Below are positions 34,267 through 45,669 of a stretch of DNA of 64,000 nucleotides, piece after piece; the first letter of the stretch is position 1, and each line of letters starts with the position of its first letter. This DNA comes from Myxococcales bacterium (GTDB lineage: Bacteria; Myxococcota; Polyangia; Polyangiales; Polyangiaceae): positions 18,636-82,635 of the forward strand of contig PLXW01000108.1 of the NCBI GenBank assembly GCA_003151595.1, written 5' to 3'. The position numbers and the translations under genes are program-made. Under the pieces are notes generated by a model. That model was not told the origin of the DNA, searched no databases, and saw nothing but the letters and a program-made list of their open reading frames with translations.

Positions 34267-34302
34267 CTCGGAGCTACGGAGGCGGGGCGGATCGGGAACG
34301 AG

Positions 34303-35214
34303 CTACGCAGGGGTGGGCTTGCTGGAGTCGCGAAGCGGATCCTTCGACGGATCGCGCGTGGGCCCCAGAGGCTTTCGGTAAACGAGGTCTTCTCTCAAGT
34401 GTAACAGCTCGAAGGCAGTCGACACGTTGAGGAGCGACTCGCTGTGTCCAAGCAAGAGAACGCCTCCAGGGTAGAGGCGCTCGTGGAAGATGTCGATGAC
34501 CCGCTTCCGTGCGTAGGCGTCGAAATAGATGAGGACGTTGCGGCAGAAGACTGCGTCGGCACGACCCAGCAGCCGCGCTTTCTCTTCGTCGAGGAGGTTC
34601 ATCTGCCCGAAATGACAGAGCGCGCGCACACGCTCCTGGACGTAGATGCCGTCGCTCTTCTCGGTGAAATAGCGGCGTTTATACTCTTCGGGCATCGCCC
34701 GGAACGCGGCCTGGCCGTACGCGCCACGACGCGCCGCCGCAACGCAGCGCTTGGAAATGTCGGAGCCGTAGACGCGCAAGTCCCACCCAAGGAAGAGGTT
34801 GGACTCGAGGAGCAAGATCGCGATCGTGTAGACCTCTTCGCCCGTCGCGCAGCCCGCGCTCCAGATGGAGAGGCGCTTCCGCGACTTCGCCTGCGACGCG
34901 AGCATCGGGACGACCTCGCCCTTGAAGGAGCGGAGCTGGTAGTCCTCGCGAAAGAAGTAGGTCTCGTTCGTGGTGAGCAGCTCGATGGCCTCTTCCCACT
35001 CTGCGTTCGCGAGCGGATGGAAGCGGAGGTACTGGTAGTACTCGGCGAACGTCGTCAGCTTGAGGATGGCGAGCCGCTCGCGCAGCCTGCGCTCCATGGC
35101 GAAGCGCGACTCGCTGCCGAACTGCACGCCGATGCGCGCGCTGAAGACGTCGCGCAGGAGTCGGTACTCCTCGGGCTTGAGCGGGATGTCGTCCCGCAAA
35201 GAGAAGCGCGCCAC
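34303..35214 (-). CDS. cheR: chemotaxis protein methyltransferase
   Basis: This 303-residue CheR methylates receptor glutamates with S-adenosylmethionine. The N-terminal helical domain (RLLRDVFSARIGVQF) is followed by the substrate-loop motif LLTTNETYFFRE, the SAM-binding motif IWSAGCATGEEVYTIA, and then YGSDISKRCVAAARRG and VFCRNVLIYFD. A short Asp/Ser/Pro tail ends the protein, with no NWETF-binding beta subdomain insert apparent beyond the usual core. It starts one base after the HEAT-repeat gene stop. Confidence 0.95.
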   Translation of the reverse strand: MARFSLRDDIPLKPEEYRLLRDVFSARIGVQFGSESRFAMERRLRERLAILKLTTFAEYYQYLRFHPLANAEWEEAIELLTTNETYFFREDYQLRSFKGEVVPMLASQAKSRKRLSIWSAGCATGEEVYTIAILLLESNLFLGWDLRVYGSDISKRCVAAARRGAYGQAAFRAMPEEYKRRYFTEKSDGIYVQERVRALCHFGQMNLLDEEKARLLGRADAVFCRNVLIYFDAYARKRVIDIFHERLYPGGVLLLGHSESLLNVSTAFELLHLREDLVYRKPLGPTRDPSKDPLRDSSKPTPA

Positions 35215-35215
35215 G

Positions 35216-37309
35216 TCAGCGCATCTCCTCGCCGCCGCCGCGCGAGCGCGCCGAGAGCGCAGCTGCGATGGCCACGCGCACGCTGACGTCCTTCTCGCGA
35301 TCGAGTCGCGCGCGGAGAAGAGCGTGGGCCGACGTGCTCCCCTCCTGCCCCAGGAGCTCGGCGGCGAGGCGACGAACGTCGCGCGCGACGTGATCGAGCG
35401 CGAGGCCGATGCGCGTGAGCGATCGCGCGCTGGTGGCGCGTCCGAGCTCGGAGAGCGCGAGCTTCACGACCTCGTAGTCGGTGTGTTCGAGCGCGGCGAA
35501 GAGCGCGTCGTCGCGCGCCGGGCCGGTGAGCGAGCCGAGCGCTTCGACCGCCGCGCTGGCGACGCCCGAGTCGAGGCTGCGTACGAGCGGGAGCGCGACG
35601 TGAAGTGCGCGATCGCGATCGGCGTCGGCAATCGCGCGGAGCGCCGCGGCGACGGTGGCCGGATCGCGCGAGGCATCGAGCAGCGCGACGAGCGGCTCCG
35701 CGCGGTGCAACCGCCCGAGCGCGCGCACCGCGGCCATGACCACCTCGGGCTCTTCGTCGGCCAAGGCGAACGACACCGCGTCCGCCGCGCGCGCGTCTCC
35801 TTGACCGTACGGGCCCGCGCCCGCCGCCACCGTCGACAGCGCCTCCACGGCGTGACGTCGCGCGCGCGGATCGCCGTTCGAGAGCGCGCCTTGAAGGAAG
35901 GCGACGTCGCGCCCGTCCACGATCGTCTTCCGCGCGAGCGCGTCGATCACGATGCACCCGAGCACGGCTTCGGCGCCGCTCGCGTCGAGCTCGCCGAGCA
36001 GCGCGCGCGCTTCGGCCTCGTGACGCGCAGCGAGCTCGTGCAACGCGGTGACGGCCGAATCGGCCACGCGCAGATCGGGATGAAGCGCGAGGCGCGCGAC
36101 GTCGCGCAGATCGCTCGCCGCCCCCGTCCGGCCGAACACGCGCATCGCGGCCAGGAGCACGTCGGTCGACGGATCGCGCAGCGCTTCGCGCATCACCGCG
36201 AGCACCTCGGTCTCGTCTTCCGGCGGCGAGAGCACCGGCACCAAGGAGAGCGTCGCGCCACGCACGTTCGGCGCCGCCGTTCGTCCCGCTTCCATCAGCG
36301 GCTGCAGCGCCTCTTCGCCGAACACCTTGAGCGCCACCTCGGCTCTGTCGGCCATCTCGGGATCGCTCAGCGCATCGACGAGCACCGACACGTCGTCCGG
36401 ATCGCGCAAGAGGCCCAGCGCCGCGATCGCCGCGCCGCGCGCGTGCGGGTTCTCTTCGTGCTCGGCCATCGAGCGCACCGTGTCGTGCGCGCGGAGCGAC
36501 GGGCGCATCATGGCGCTCGCCGTCTCCACCACGTTCGCGTCGTCGGGATCGGCGAGCACCGCTTCGCCGAGCGCGATCACCGCTTCACGCGCGACGATCG
36601 GCGACGCGTCCCCCACGGCGTTGGCCAGCGCGCGGATCGCATCGACCTCGCGCGACGCCGCCGCGGCCGACAGCGCGTACCGCTTCAAGATCGGATCGGT
36701 CGCGAACGGCTCGACGGTCCGCCACGACAGCTTCGCTTCGAGGCGCGTCAGCGAGTCGAGCGCCGAGAGCTTGAGCATGGTGTCGTCGCACGCCAGAAGC
36801 GCGACGAGCGCATCGATGGCGATCGTGCGCGCCTCTTCCCCCGCTTCGGCCGCGCGCCCCAGCGCTTCGGCGGACGCCACGCGGACGTTCGGATCCGCGT
36901 CGCCGAGCGCGCGCGAGAGCGCGACGGTCCCGCGCAAGTCGGGCATCCCGGCGAGTGCTTCGACTGCGAGCTTCCGGCCGTCCTCGTCGAGCGCCTCGAG
37001 CGCCGCGAGCGCCACCGGGAGCGCGTCCGAGCCGATCGCGATCATCGCTTCGACCGCCGCGTTGCGGAGGCCGAGGTTCACCTTGTCGTCGAGCGCGACA
37101 CGCAACGCCGAGAGCACCGCGTCGCGCTTCTGCACCGACGCCGCGATCACCGTCGCCTCTTTTCGCACGCGCCAGTCGGGATCGCCCAGCGCGCGCAACA
37201 GGAGCGCCGCCGCCTCGTCTCCGTGCACCTGCGCGATCTGCTGCGCCGCGAGTCTCCGCGTCTCCGGCTCCGGCTCGTCGAGGAGCTTGGCGATGCGCGC
37301 GGGCGTCAT
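35216..37309 (-). CDS. HEAT-repeat (PBS-lyase type) protein in the che operon
   Basis: This 697-residue protein is made almost wholly of HEAT repeats of about 31 residues. Typical units read DPDWRVRKEATVIAASV, DADPNVRVASAEALGRA, DASPIVAREAVIALGEA and DEEPEVVMAAVRALGRL. It has no membrane segment and no catalytic motif. HEAT solenoids are protein-binding scaffolds. From memory, the Myxococcus xanthus Che7 cluster also has a HEAT-repeat component (Cpc7), so this may be a comparable output or adaptor. The ATG at 37309 overlaps the preceding cheW stop as ATGA, and the stop lies one base before cheR, so it belongs to the pathway. Confidence 0.85.
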   Translation of the reverse strand: MTPARIAKLLDEPEPETRRLAAQQIAQVHGDEAAALLLRALGDPDWRVRKEATVIAASVQKRDAVLSALRVALDDKVNLGLRNAAVEAMIAIGSDALPVALAALEALDEDGRKLAVEALAGMPDLRGTVALSRALGDADPNVRVASAEALGRAAEAGEEARTIAIDALVALLACDDTMLKLSALDSLTRLEAKLSWRTVEPFATDPILKRYALSAAAASREVDAIRALANAVGDASPIVAREAVIALGEAVLADPDDANVVETASAMMRPSLRAHDTVRSMAEHEENPHARGAAIAALGLLRDPDDVSVLVDALSDPEMADRAEVALKVFGEEALQPLMEAGRTAAPNVRGATLSLVPVLSPPEDETEVLAVMREALRDPSTDVLLAAMRVFGRTGAASDLRDVARLALHPDLRVADSAVTALHELAARHEAEARALLGELDASGAEAVLGCIVIDALARKTIVDGRDVAFLQGALSNGDPRARRHAVEALSTVAAGAGPYGQGDARAADAVSFALADEEPEVVMAAVRALGRLHRAEPLVALLDASRDPATVAAALRAIADADRDRALHVALPLVRSLDSGVASAAVEALGSLTGPARDDALFAALEHTDYEVVKLALSELGRATSARSLTRIGLALDHVARDVRRLAAELLGQEGSTSAHALLRARLDREKDVSVRVAIAAALSARSRGGGEEMR

Positions 37310-37869
37310 GTCGACACCGGCTTCCGCGCGATGAGCACGGGCGGCGCGACCGACGACGACGGCGGCATCGAGCCCATGGCCGGCGGAATCGACGACTTCA
37401 ACGTCCCTGCCGCGATCAACGGCTCGGTCAGCTCGCCCAGTTTTTTCGTGTCGAGAACGAAGGTCAGCGTCTCGGCGTGGTTCGTCACGCCGGCGATCCC
37501 GCGCACGTCGTCTCCGCCGCCCAGCGCCGGCACGGGGCGAAGGTCCTGCCCGCCCGTACCGAACACCTCGGTCACGGCATCGACCACGAGCGCCACGAAG
37601 CGGTGGTCGACGTCGACGATGATCCACTTCGTTCGGCGCGTCGCGTCGACGGCCAGCAGCCCGAAGCGCACGCGCATGTCGATGACCGGCACGACCTCGC
37701 CGCGGTAGTCGGCGACCCCCGTGACGGCGCGCGGCGCCTTCGGAAGCGCGACGAGCGTGAGCGGGTTGGCGATCTCGCGCACGCGATGGATCGACACCGC
37801 GTAGTGCACGTCGCCGACGATGAAGCCGACGAGATTCTTGGACGGATCGTGGCGCTGACGTTGCCCCAT
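37306..37869 (-). CDS. cheW: CheW-type coupling protein (second copy)
   Basis: This 187-residue protein has a single CheW fold: NLVGFIVGDVHYAVSIHRVREIANPL, then VTGVADYRGEVVPVIDMRVRFG, then KWIIVDVDHRFVALVVDAVTEV and GIAGVTNHAETLTFVLDTKKL. CheW links receptors to CheA. A Pro/Ser-rich tail of about 25 residues follows the domain. It differs clearly from the first copy upstream, which suggests two non-equivalent adaptors. The start codon shares bases with the stop of the upstream cheW (TGATG), and its stop overlaps the HEAT gene start. Confidence 0.92.
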   Translation of the reverse strand: MGQRQRHDPSKNLVGFIVGDVHYAVSIHRVREIANPLTLVALPKAPRAVTGVADYRGEVVPVIDMRVRFGLLAVDATRRTKWIIVDVDHRFVALVVDAVTEVFGTGGQDLRPVPALGGGDDVRGIAGVTNHAETLTFVLDTKKLGELTEPLIAAGTLKSSIPPAMGSMPPSSSVAPPVLIARKPVST

Positions 37870-38387
37870 CAGCGCGGCTCCAGGATGGGCTTCAGGTCGA
37901 TGAGGATCAGCAGCGCCCCTTCGGGCCGCCCGATGCCCGCGATGTGCGCCGGCTGTTCGCCGCCCAGCACCGCCGCGGGCTCGATCTCCGCGTCGGCCAG
38001 GCGATACACTTGGAGCACTTCATCGACCAAGAGGCCGATCTGCTCGTCGCCCGTGTCGACCAGGAGGATGCGCGTCTTGCGATCGGTCGCTTGCTCCGCA
38101 AGACGAAAGCGGCGGCGCAGATCAACGACCGTCACCAGCCGTCCGCGCACGCTCATCACGCCGATGATCTCGCGCGGCGCGCGCGGCACCGGCGTCAGCG
38201 GCGGCGGCTTCAGGATCTCGGCGATGTACGCGATCTGCACGGCGTACGTGTCCTTCGCGAGCACGAACGCCAGGTACTCGATGCGCTTGCCGAGATCGGC
38301 GGCGCGACGCGCGCCCGTCGTCCGCGTGTCGGCGCGGCGCATGAGACCGCCGTGACGAAGCCCGCCCGTGCCCCCCCCTTGCGCCAT
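37869..38387 (-). CDS. cheW: CheW-type coupling protein (first copy)
   Basis: This 172-residue CheW protein has a Gly/Arg-rich N-terminal extension of about 35 residues before the domain. The domain reads IEYLAFVLAKDTYAVQIAYIAEILKPPPLTPVP, then IIGVMSVRGRLVTVVDLRRRF, LLVDTGDEQIGLLVDEVLQVYR and LILIDLKPIL. It would couple chemoreceptors to the CheA just upstream. Start and stop both overlap neighbouring genes by one base (TGATG), so the whole block is translationally coupled. Confidence 0.93.
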   Translation of the reverse strand: MAQGGGTGGLRHGGLMRRADTRTTGARRAADLGKRIEYLAFVLAKDTYAVQIAYIAEILKPPPLTPVPRAPREIIGVMSVRGRLVTVVDLRRRFRLAEQATDRKTRILLVDTGDEQIGLLVDEVLQVYRLADAEIEPAAVLGGEQPAHIAGIGRPEGALLILIDLKPILEPR

Positions 38388-40657
38388 CAGCCCCTCCCCT
38401 CGGCCGTCATGAGGAAGCGCGCTTCGCTCCCCGCGAGCACCTCTTCGATCAGCGCCGCGATGTCGAGCACCAGGCCCACGCGCTGATCGCCGAGCTCCGT
38501 CGCGCCGGCGAACCCGCGCACCATCTTCAGCGATTTGCCGAGCGCCTTGATGACGATGTCCTGCTGCCCGACGAGCTTGTCGACCACGAACCCCAGCCGC
38601 CGATTCCCCACCGACGAGATCACGACGAACGATCGCGAGCGCATCGGGTTCGCGTTGGGATCAATCGGCGTCGGCTCCAGCGGATCGATCCCGAAGAACT
38701 TCGCCAGGCGGCAGATCGGCAGGGTCGCTCCACGCTGCGTCATCACCTCGCGCCCTTCGAACGTTCGCACCAGCCCTTCGTCGAGCACGATCGCTTCTTC
38801 CACGCTGGCGAGCGGCAAGCAGAACGAGCGTCCGCCGATCTCGACGACGAGCACGCTGATGATCGCCAGCGTGATCGGCAGCGTGATCGTCATCTTCGTG
38901 CCAATGCCGACTTCGCTCGTGATGTCGACGATCCCGCCAAGCTTGGCGATGTTCGTCTTCACGATGTCCATGCCGACGCCGCGCCCGGAGAGCTGCGTCG
39001 CCTCTTCTTTCGTCGTGAACCCCGGCATGAACACGAGCGCCAGGATCTCGCGCGGCGTGAGATCGCGCGCCTCTTCGGGGCTCATGAGGCCGATGCGCAC
39101 GGCGCTCTTCACGAGCACCTCGGGATCCATTCCGCGCCCGTCGTCTTCCACCTCGAGGACGACGTGATTCCCCTTCTGGAAGGCGTTGAGCGCGATCGTC
39201 CCCACCGGCGGCTTGCCGACCGCGAGCCGCTCGTCGCGCATCTCGATGGCGTGATCGATCGCGTTGCGGATCATGTGCATCAGCGGATCGCTGAGCTCTT
39301 CGACGATGAGCTTGTCGATCTCGGTCTCGGCGCCGGTGATGACCAGGTTCACCTGCTTGTCGTGCTCGCGCGAGATCTGCCGAACGACGCGCGACAGCTT
39401 GTCGAAGATCTGCCCGAGCGGGACCATCCGGACTTCGAGGATGCCGTTCTGCATCTGCGTGAGATGCCGATCGAACGTCCGGTGAAGTCGGTGCAGCTCG
39501 ATGCCGAGCTCGCGGAGGTCGGGTCTCCCGCGAACGCGCTCACCCACGCGCAAGATCGCGCTGCGCAAGATCGCCAGCTCGCCGACGATCGTCATGAGCG
39601 AGTCGAGCTTGCGAATGTCGACGCGCACCGTCTGGCTGACGGAGCGAAGCGACAGCTCGCGCCCCCCCGGACCACCGCCCATTCCTCCCGGCGGCGGCGC
39701 TGACGGCGGCCCTCCCGGCGGCGGCGGCGTGCGAACCGCGTCGGCCTCGTCGTCTTCGACGAGCGTGAACGCCGTGGCCGGCGGCCCGAGCTTCGGCGGC
39801 GGCGGCGCGTCTTTGTACCGGACCTGCGGCTCTTGCTCGGCGTACGTCGGCGGCGCGGGGAGCGACGTGCGGTTCGCCCCGGCTTCACGTTTGGGGATCT
39901 CTTCGATGCGGACGTTCGGTCCGTTGATCGCGCTCCGCAGGATGATGATGTCCGCGCGGCTCGCCATCAAGATCTCGAGCTCGATCGAGTCGATGTCGCC
40001 GCCGCCGCCCGTCGGCAGGTACGTGATGATCTCGCCGTGCGGCCGCGCCTTCGCCTTCAGATCGTCGAGGGCGCTGTCGATCGTCGCCAGCGAGAACTGC
40101 ACGCGGATGCGATAGAGCCCCTGACCCGACTGGATGTTCGTGCGGAGCCGATGCTCTTCGTACTCGGTGAGCACGCCGAGCAAGCCGGGATCGAGCTCGT
40201 ACTGCGCGACGAGACTCACGCCCCCGCCGGCGCGCGACTGCGTCGTCTGCCCGATGGCCACGAGCAGCGCCTTCACTTCTTCCTGCGGCTCGGGCTCGTC
40301 CCCCTTCACGCTGGCGAGGATGCGTCCGTAGAGCTCCACCGCTTGAAAGAGCAGGTCGAGCACCGGCGGCGTGAGCTCGGTGCGACCGAGGCGCAAGTCG
40401 TCGAGCAGGTTCTCCAGCTCGTGCGACAGCCCGCTCATGATCGCCGCGCCGAAGAGCCCCGAGAGCCCCTTCAGCGTGTGCACCGCGCGGAAGACGTCGT
40501 TGATGATGTCCGGGTCGCTCTCGCCACCGCGCTTGACGATCTCGTCGAGCGCGAGCAAGTCGCGACTCAGTCCGTCGACGAGCTCCTGCGCCTCGGAGAA
40601 GAACTCCTCGCGAGCCTTCTCGCCGAGCGCGTCGCGTCCGCCGGTCTCGCCCGCCAT
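38387..40657 (-). CDS. cheA: chemotaxis histidine kinase CheA
   Basis: This 756-residue CheA has an Hpt domain with phospho-acceptor His60 in FRAVHTLKGLSGLFG. A middle region of about 200 residues follows (probably a P2-like domain plus a Pro-rich linker with PPPPKLGPP and GGPPSAPPPGG). Then come the dimerisation helices (VRVDIRKLDSLMTIVGELAILRSAI), a complete catalytic domain (LMHMIRNAIDHAIE, EDDGRGMD, GRGVGMDIVKTNI) and the CheW-like regulatory domain (ISVLVVEIGGRSFCLPLASVEEAI). It should phosphorylate the CheY and CheB of the same operon. It starts four bases after cheY and ends overlapping cheW. Confidence 0.96.
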   Translation of the reverse strand: MAGETGGRDALGEKAREEFFSEAQELVDGLSRDLLALDEIVKRGGESDPDIINDVFRAVHTLKGLSGLFGAAIMSGLSHELENLLDDLRLGRTELTPPVLDLLFQAVELYGRILASVKGDEPEPQEEVKALLVAIGQTTQSRAGGGVSLVAQYELDPGLLGVLTEYEEHRLRTNIQSGQGLYRIRVQFSLATIDSALDDLKAKARPHGEIITYLPTGGGGDIDSIELEILMASRADIIILRSAINGPNVRIEEIPKREAGANRTSLPAPPTYAEQEPQVRYKDAPPPPKLGPPATAFTLVEDDEADAVRTPPPPGGPPSAPPPGGMGGGPGGRELSLRSVSQTVRVDIRKLDSLMTIVGELAILRSAILRVGERVRGRPDLRELGIELHRLHRTFDRHLTQMQNGILEVRMVPLGQIFDKLSRVVRQISREHDKQVNLVITGAETEIDKLIVEELSDPLMHMIRNAIDHAIEMRDERLAVGKPPVGTIALNAFQKGNHVVLEVEDDGRGMDPEVLVKSAVRIGLMSPEEARDLTPREILALVFMPGFTTKEEATQLSGRGVGMDIVKTNIAKLGGIVDITSEVGIGTKMTITLPITLAIISVLVVEIGGRSFCLPLASVEEAIVLDEGLVRTFEGREVMTQRGATLPICRLAKFFGIDPLEPTPIDPNANPMRSRSFVVISSVGNRRLGFVVDKLVGQQDIVIKALGKSLKMVRGFAGATELGDQRVGLVLDIAALIEEVLAGSEARFLMTAEGRG

Positions 40658-40661
40658 GGCG

Positions 40662-41057
40662 TCAACCGCCGTCGCGCTTCAAGAGCGAGGAGCACGTCTC
40701 CCTGAGCTGCTCGGGCGTGAAGGGCTTGGGCACGAAGGCGTTGGCACCCAGCGCGAGCCCGCGATCGACGTCGGACTTCGTCGTCTGCGTGGAGATGATG
40801 ACGAGCGGCACATCTCTGTGGTGCTCGCTCTTCCGGATGAAGTGAATGAGCTCCAGGCCGTTGATGTCGGCCATGTTCAGATCGGTGACGATCAGATCGA
40901 AATGTCCACGGGGGAGGAGACGCATGGCGTCGAAGCCGCACGATGCTTCTGTGACCTCGATGCCGCCGTAGGCATCGGCAAACGTGAGGTCTTCGAGCAC
41001 CGCGCGTACGAACGCCCGTGTCGATCCCGAGTCTTCGACCACGAGGATCCTTCGCAT
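40662..41057 (-). CDS. cheY: single-domain response regulator (CheY-like)
   Basis: This 131-residue receiver domain has the acidic pair in VVEDS, phospho-acceptor Asp59 in LIVTDLNMADING, the Thr/Ser switch in VIISTQ, and Lys in FVPKPFTPEQL. There is no output domain. As the first gene of the che run it is the likely direct target of CheA. The final output could be motility or, as in several myxobacterial Che systems, gene regulation. The upstream gap to the divergent CinA-like gene is 103 bases and should hold the operon promoter; no clear hexamers were recognised. Confidence 0.93.
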   Translation of the reverse strand: MRRILVVEDSGSTRAFVRAVLEDLTFADAYGGIEVTEASCGFDAMRLLPRGHFDLIVTDLNMADINGLELIHFIRKSEHHRDVPLVIISTQTTKSDVDRGLALGANAFVPKPFTPEQLRETCSSLLKRDGG

Positions 41058-41160
41058 CGCAGTGGCTCCAGTCTACACCGACCGCGCGGCCGAAAGCTCG
41101 AAAGCGGCGAGCGGGCGGCGTCCGCGTACCTTCACACTGAGATGCGATAGAGTCGCCATC

Positions 41161-41898
41161 GTGGATGCGGCGAAGACTGCGGCGGCGCTCGTCATCGGGG
41201 ACGAGATCCTCTCGGGGAAGGTCGAGGAGGCCAACGTCGCGGTCCTGGCGCGGACGCTGCGCGAGCTCGGGGTGGAGCTGCGGCGCGTGGTGGTCGTGAA
41301 GGACGACATCGAGACCATCGCCCGCGAGGTGAAGGAGCTCTCGGCGGCGCACGACTGGCTGTTCACCTCCGGCGGCGTGGGGCCGACGCACGACGACGTC
41401 ACGATCGAAGCCGTGGCGCGCGCCTTCGGCGTGGCGGTCGAGACGAGCCCGCTGATGGAGAAGATGCTCCGCGATCACTACAAGGAGCGCTGCACCGACG
41501 GTCACCTCAGGATGGCGCTCATTCCTCACGGCGCCGCGCTCGAGGTCACCGACGCCATCCGGTGGCCGACGGTCCGCATCGCGAACACGTGGGTCATGCC
41601 GGGCATCCCGGAAGTGTTCCGCATGAAGCTCCCGGTCATCGCCGAGCGGGTCGGCGGCGCGCAGGCGTTCATCTCGCGCGCGGTCTACACGAAGATGGAC
41701 GAAGGGGATCTCAAGCCGCTGCTCGACGCGATCGTCGCCGCGTTCCCCGACGTCTCGGTCGGCTCGTACCCGAAGTGGATGGACGCCGCCTACAAGACGA
41801 AGCTCACGTTCGACGGCCGCGACGAATCGCGCGTGAACGCCGCGCGGGACGCGTTCGTGAAAACGCTCCCCGCGGGCGAACCGCAGCGAATCGAGTAG
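41161..41898 (+). CDS. CinA/MoaB-like molybdopterin-binding domain protein
   Basis: This 245-residue protein of the competence/damage-inducible CinA N-terminal family has the fold's MoCF motifs: LVIGDEILSGKVEEANVAVLARTL and LFTSGGVGPTHDDVTIEAVARAFG. It also has a later PGIPEVFRMKLP segment and a domain of about 80 residues typical of this family. It lacks the C-terminal CinA deamidase domain. Members act as pyrophosphatases on ADP-ribose or FAD-like substrates, or bind molybdopterin; which applies is not visible. The GTG at 41161 is used because MDAAKTAAALVIGDEIL is the natural domain start. It diverges from cheY. Confidence 0.85.
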   Translation: MDAAKTAAALVIGDEILSGKVEEANVAVLARTLRELGVELRRVVVVKDDIETIAREVKELSAAHDWLFTSGGVGPTHDDVTIEAVARAFGVAVETSPLMEKMLRDHYKERCTDGHLRMALIPHGAALEVTDAIRWPTVRIANTWVMPGIPEVFRMKLPVIAERVGGAQAFISRAVYTKMDEGDLKPLLDAIVAAFPDVSVGSYPKWMDAAYKTKLTFDGRDESRVNAARDAFVKTLPAGEPQRIE

Positions 41899-41900
41899 CG

Positions 41901-42107
41901 CTACTTCTTCTCGAGCTCTTTCGCGAAGCCGTCGAGCGCCTTCGCCGTCGTCTCCAGCGTCTTCGCGCTCTGCTCGAGCGCGGCCTTGCCGGCCTTCAAC
42001 CCGATGGCTGCCCAGCCGGTGCCGATGTCGAAGATCGCGTCGACGATCGACGACTTCTCGTCCGTGGTTTCCTTGGTCGCGGGGGCCTGCGTCGTTGCTT
42101 CACTCAT
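41901..42107 (-). CDS. small amphipathic helical protein, phasin-like
   Basis: This 68-residue protein is headed by a perfect AAGGAG ribosome site nine bases before the ATG, so it is very probably real and well translated. After a Thr/Glu-rich start the rest forms one amphipathic helix (VDAIFDIGTGWAAIGLKAGKAAL, then EQSAKTLETTAKALDGFAKELEKK). The pattern resembles phasins or other granule-associated or apolipoprotein-like helices, but it is too short for a firm call. It lies downstream of the ribbon-helix-helix gene, 30 bases apart, and may be co-transcribed with it. Confidence 0.75.
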   Translation of the reverse strand: MSEATTQAPATKETTDEKSSIVDAIFDIGTGWAAIGLKAGKAALEQSAKTLETTAKALDGFAKELEKK

Positions 42108-42137
42108 GGTCGTTCTCCTTTTCTTCGTCGTTCGAGA

Positions 42138-42644
42138 TCACTTGGGGATGCACGAGTCGCACGCAAAAATGCGTCGCGACCCCGGGCGCGCGGGCCCGTC
42201 GGTCAATCCGAGGTGCGCCTTCGCTCCGGCGTGGAGCTCGCGGCCGCACTTCACGCACTGCGCGGACTGCGCCAGCGTCACGTCTTGAAACGCGAACACC
42301 TCGGCCAGCGGGTCCGGCATCACGCGCTTCTTCAATCGCTCCCGCTCGACTTCGAGCGAGTGCGCCGCGTTCTTCAGTCGCGTCTCGACGTTCTCGGTCG
42401 CCGCATCGGCGACGCTCAGCGCGTCTTCGAGGATCGTGCGAACGAGGTTCGAGACGGGGACCCGCAGGTTCTCGGCGAAGCGTTTCAGCTCGCGCTCGAG
42501 GACCGCGGGGACGCGCGTGTGGAGCACGCGTTCCTTCTTGTTCGACGACGCGTCGTCCGCGTCGTCCACGCCCGAAGAAGACGACGAGTCGCCCTCTTCG
42601 CGCCGCCCAGAATCCTTCGGCTCCCGGGGGAGCTCTTCAGCCAT
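42138..42644 (-). CDS. ribbon-helix-helix-like protein with C-terminal zinc-ribbon motif
   Basis: This protein of about 168 residues starts with an acidic, Ser-rich arm. A ribbon-helix-helix-like segment follows (ERVLHTRVPAVLERELKRFAENLRVPVSNLVRTILEDAL), then a helix that may be a coiled coil (VETRLKNAAHSLEVERERLKKR). The C-terminus has two CxxC pairs (CVKCGRELHAGAKAHLG, then FACDSCIPK) likely to bind zinc. It looks like a DNA-binding regulator. The start at ATG 42644 is a choice: a GTG three codons upstream (42653) is possible, and neither has a ribosome site. It may be leaderless. Confidence 0.75.
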   Translation of the reverse strand: MAEELPREPKDSGRREEGDSSSSSGVDDADDASSNKKERVLHTRVPAVLERELKRFAENLRVPVSNLVRTILEDALSVADAATENVETRLKNAAHSLEVERERLKKRVMPDPLAEVFAFQDVTLAQSAQCVKCGRELHAGAKAHLGLTDGPARPGSRRIFACDSCIPK

Positions 42645-42645
42645 T

Positions 42646-42688
42646 TGTGTCACACGGTGATACTGGGTCCGCGTGTGTCACGAGTCAA
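42646..42688 (-). promoter_or_regulatory. possible promoter with paired GTGACAC operator sites for the RHH gene
   Basis: The minus strand has TTGACT (plus AGTCAA, 42683-42688) and, 17 bases on, CAGTAT (42660-42665). Two copies of GTGACACA lie here, one between the hexamers (plus 42674-42681) and one overlapping the start codon region (42646-42655), 28 bases apart. Paired short sites around a promoter are typical of ribbon-helix-helix autoregulation. The -10 match is poor. Confidence 0.35.
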
Positions 42689-42834
42689 GACAGGAACTGC
42701 GAATGACGAACATTTTAGCTTTAATTCACGGGATTGATGCGCGTATCACGTCATGTTCGGCGCCCTGCGGCATCTCCGCGTCGCCTGCGACTGCCCACGA
42801 CGCCAGGTCTGCCGTCTTCGGATATCTCTGAAGA

Positions 42835-45489
<2,655 letters not shown>

Positions 45490-45669
45490 GCCTCTTTACA
45501 AGTCGTACAGAACTAGACGATCCGCCTTTGGACAACTCGTCTACCTCGGACGAAGCGCTCACGCGAGACCGCGAAAACTGCGGGATTCGAGCATCGACGC
45601 GCGTGGTCCCGTCGTTGCAAAGCCTACGCACGTGCCGCGCGCTGCGGCCCCCAACCAAGGTAGACAACG

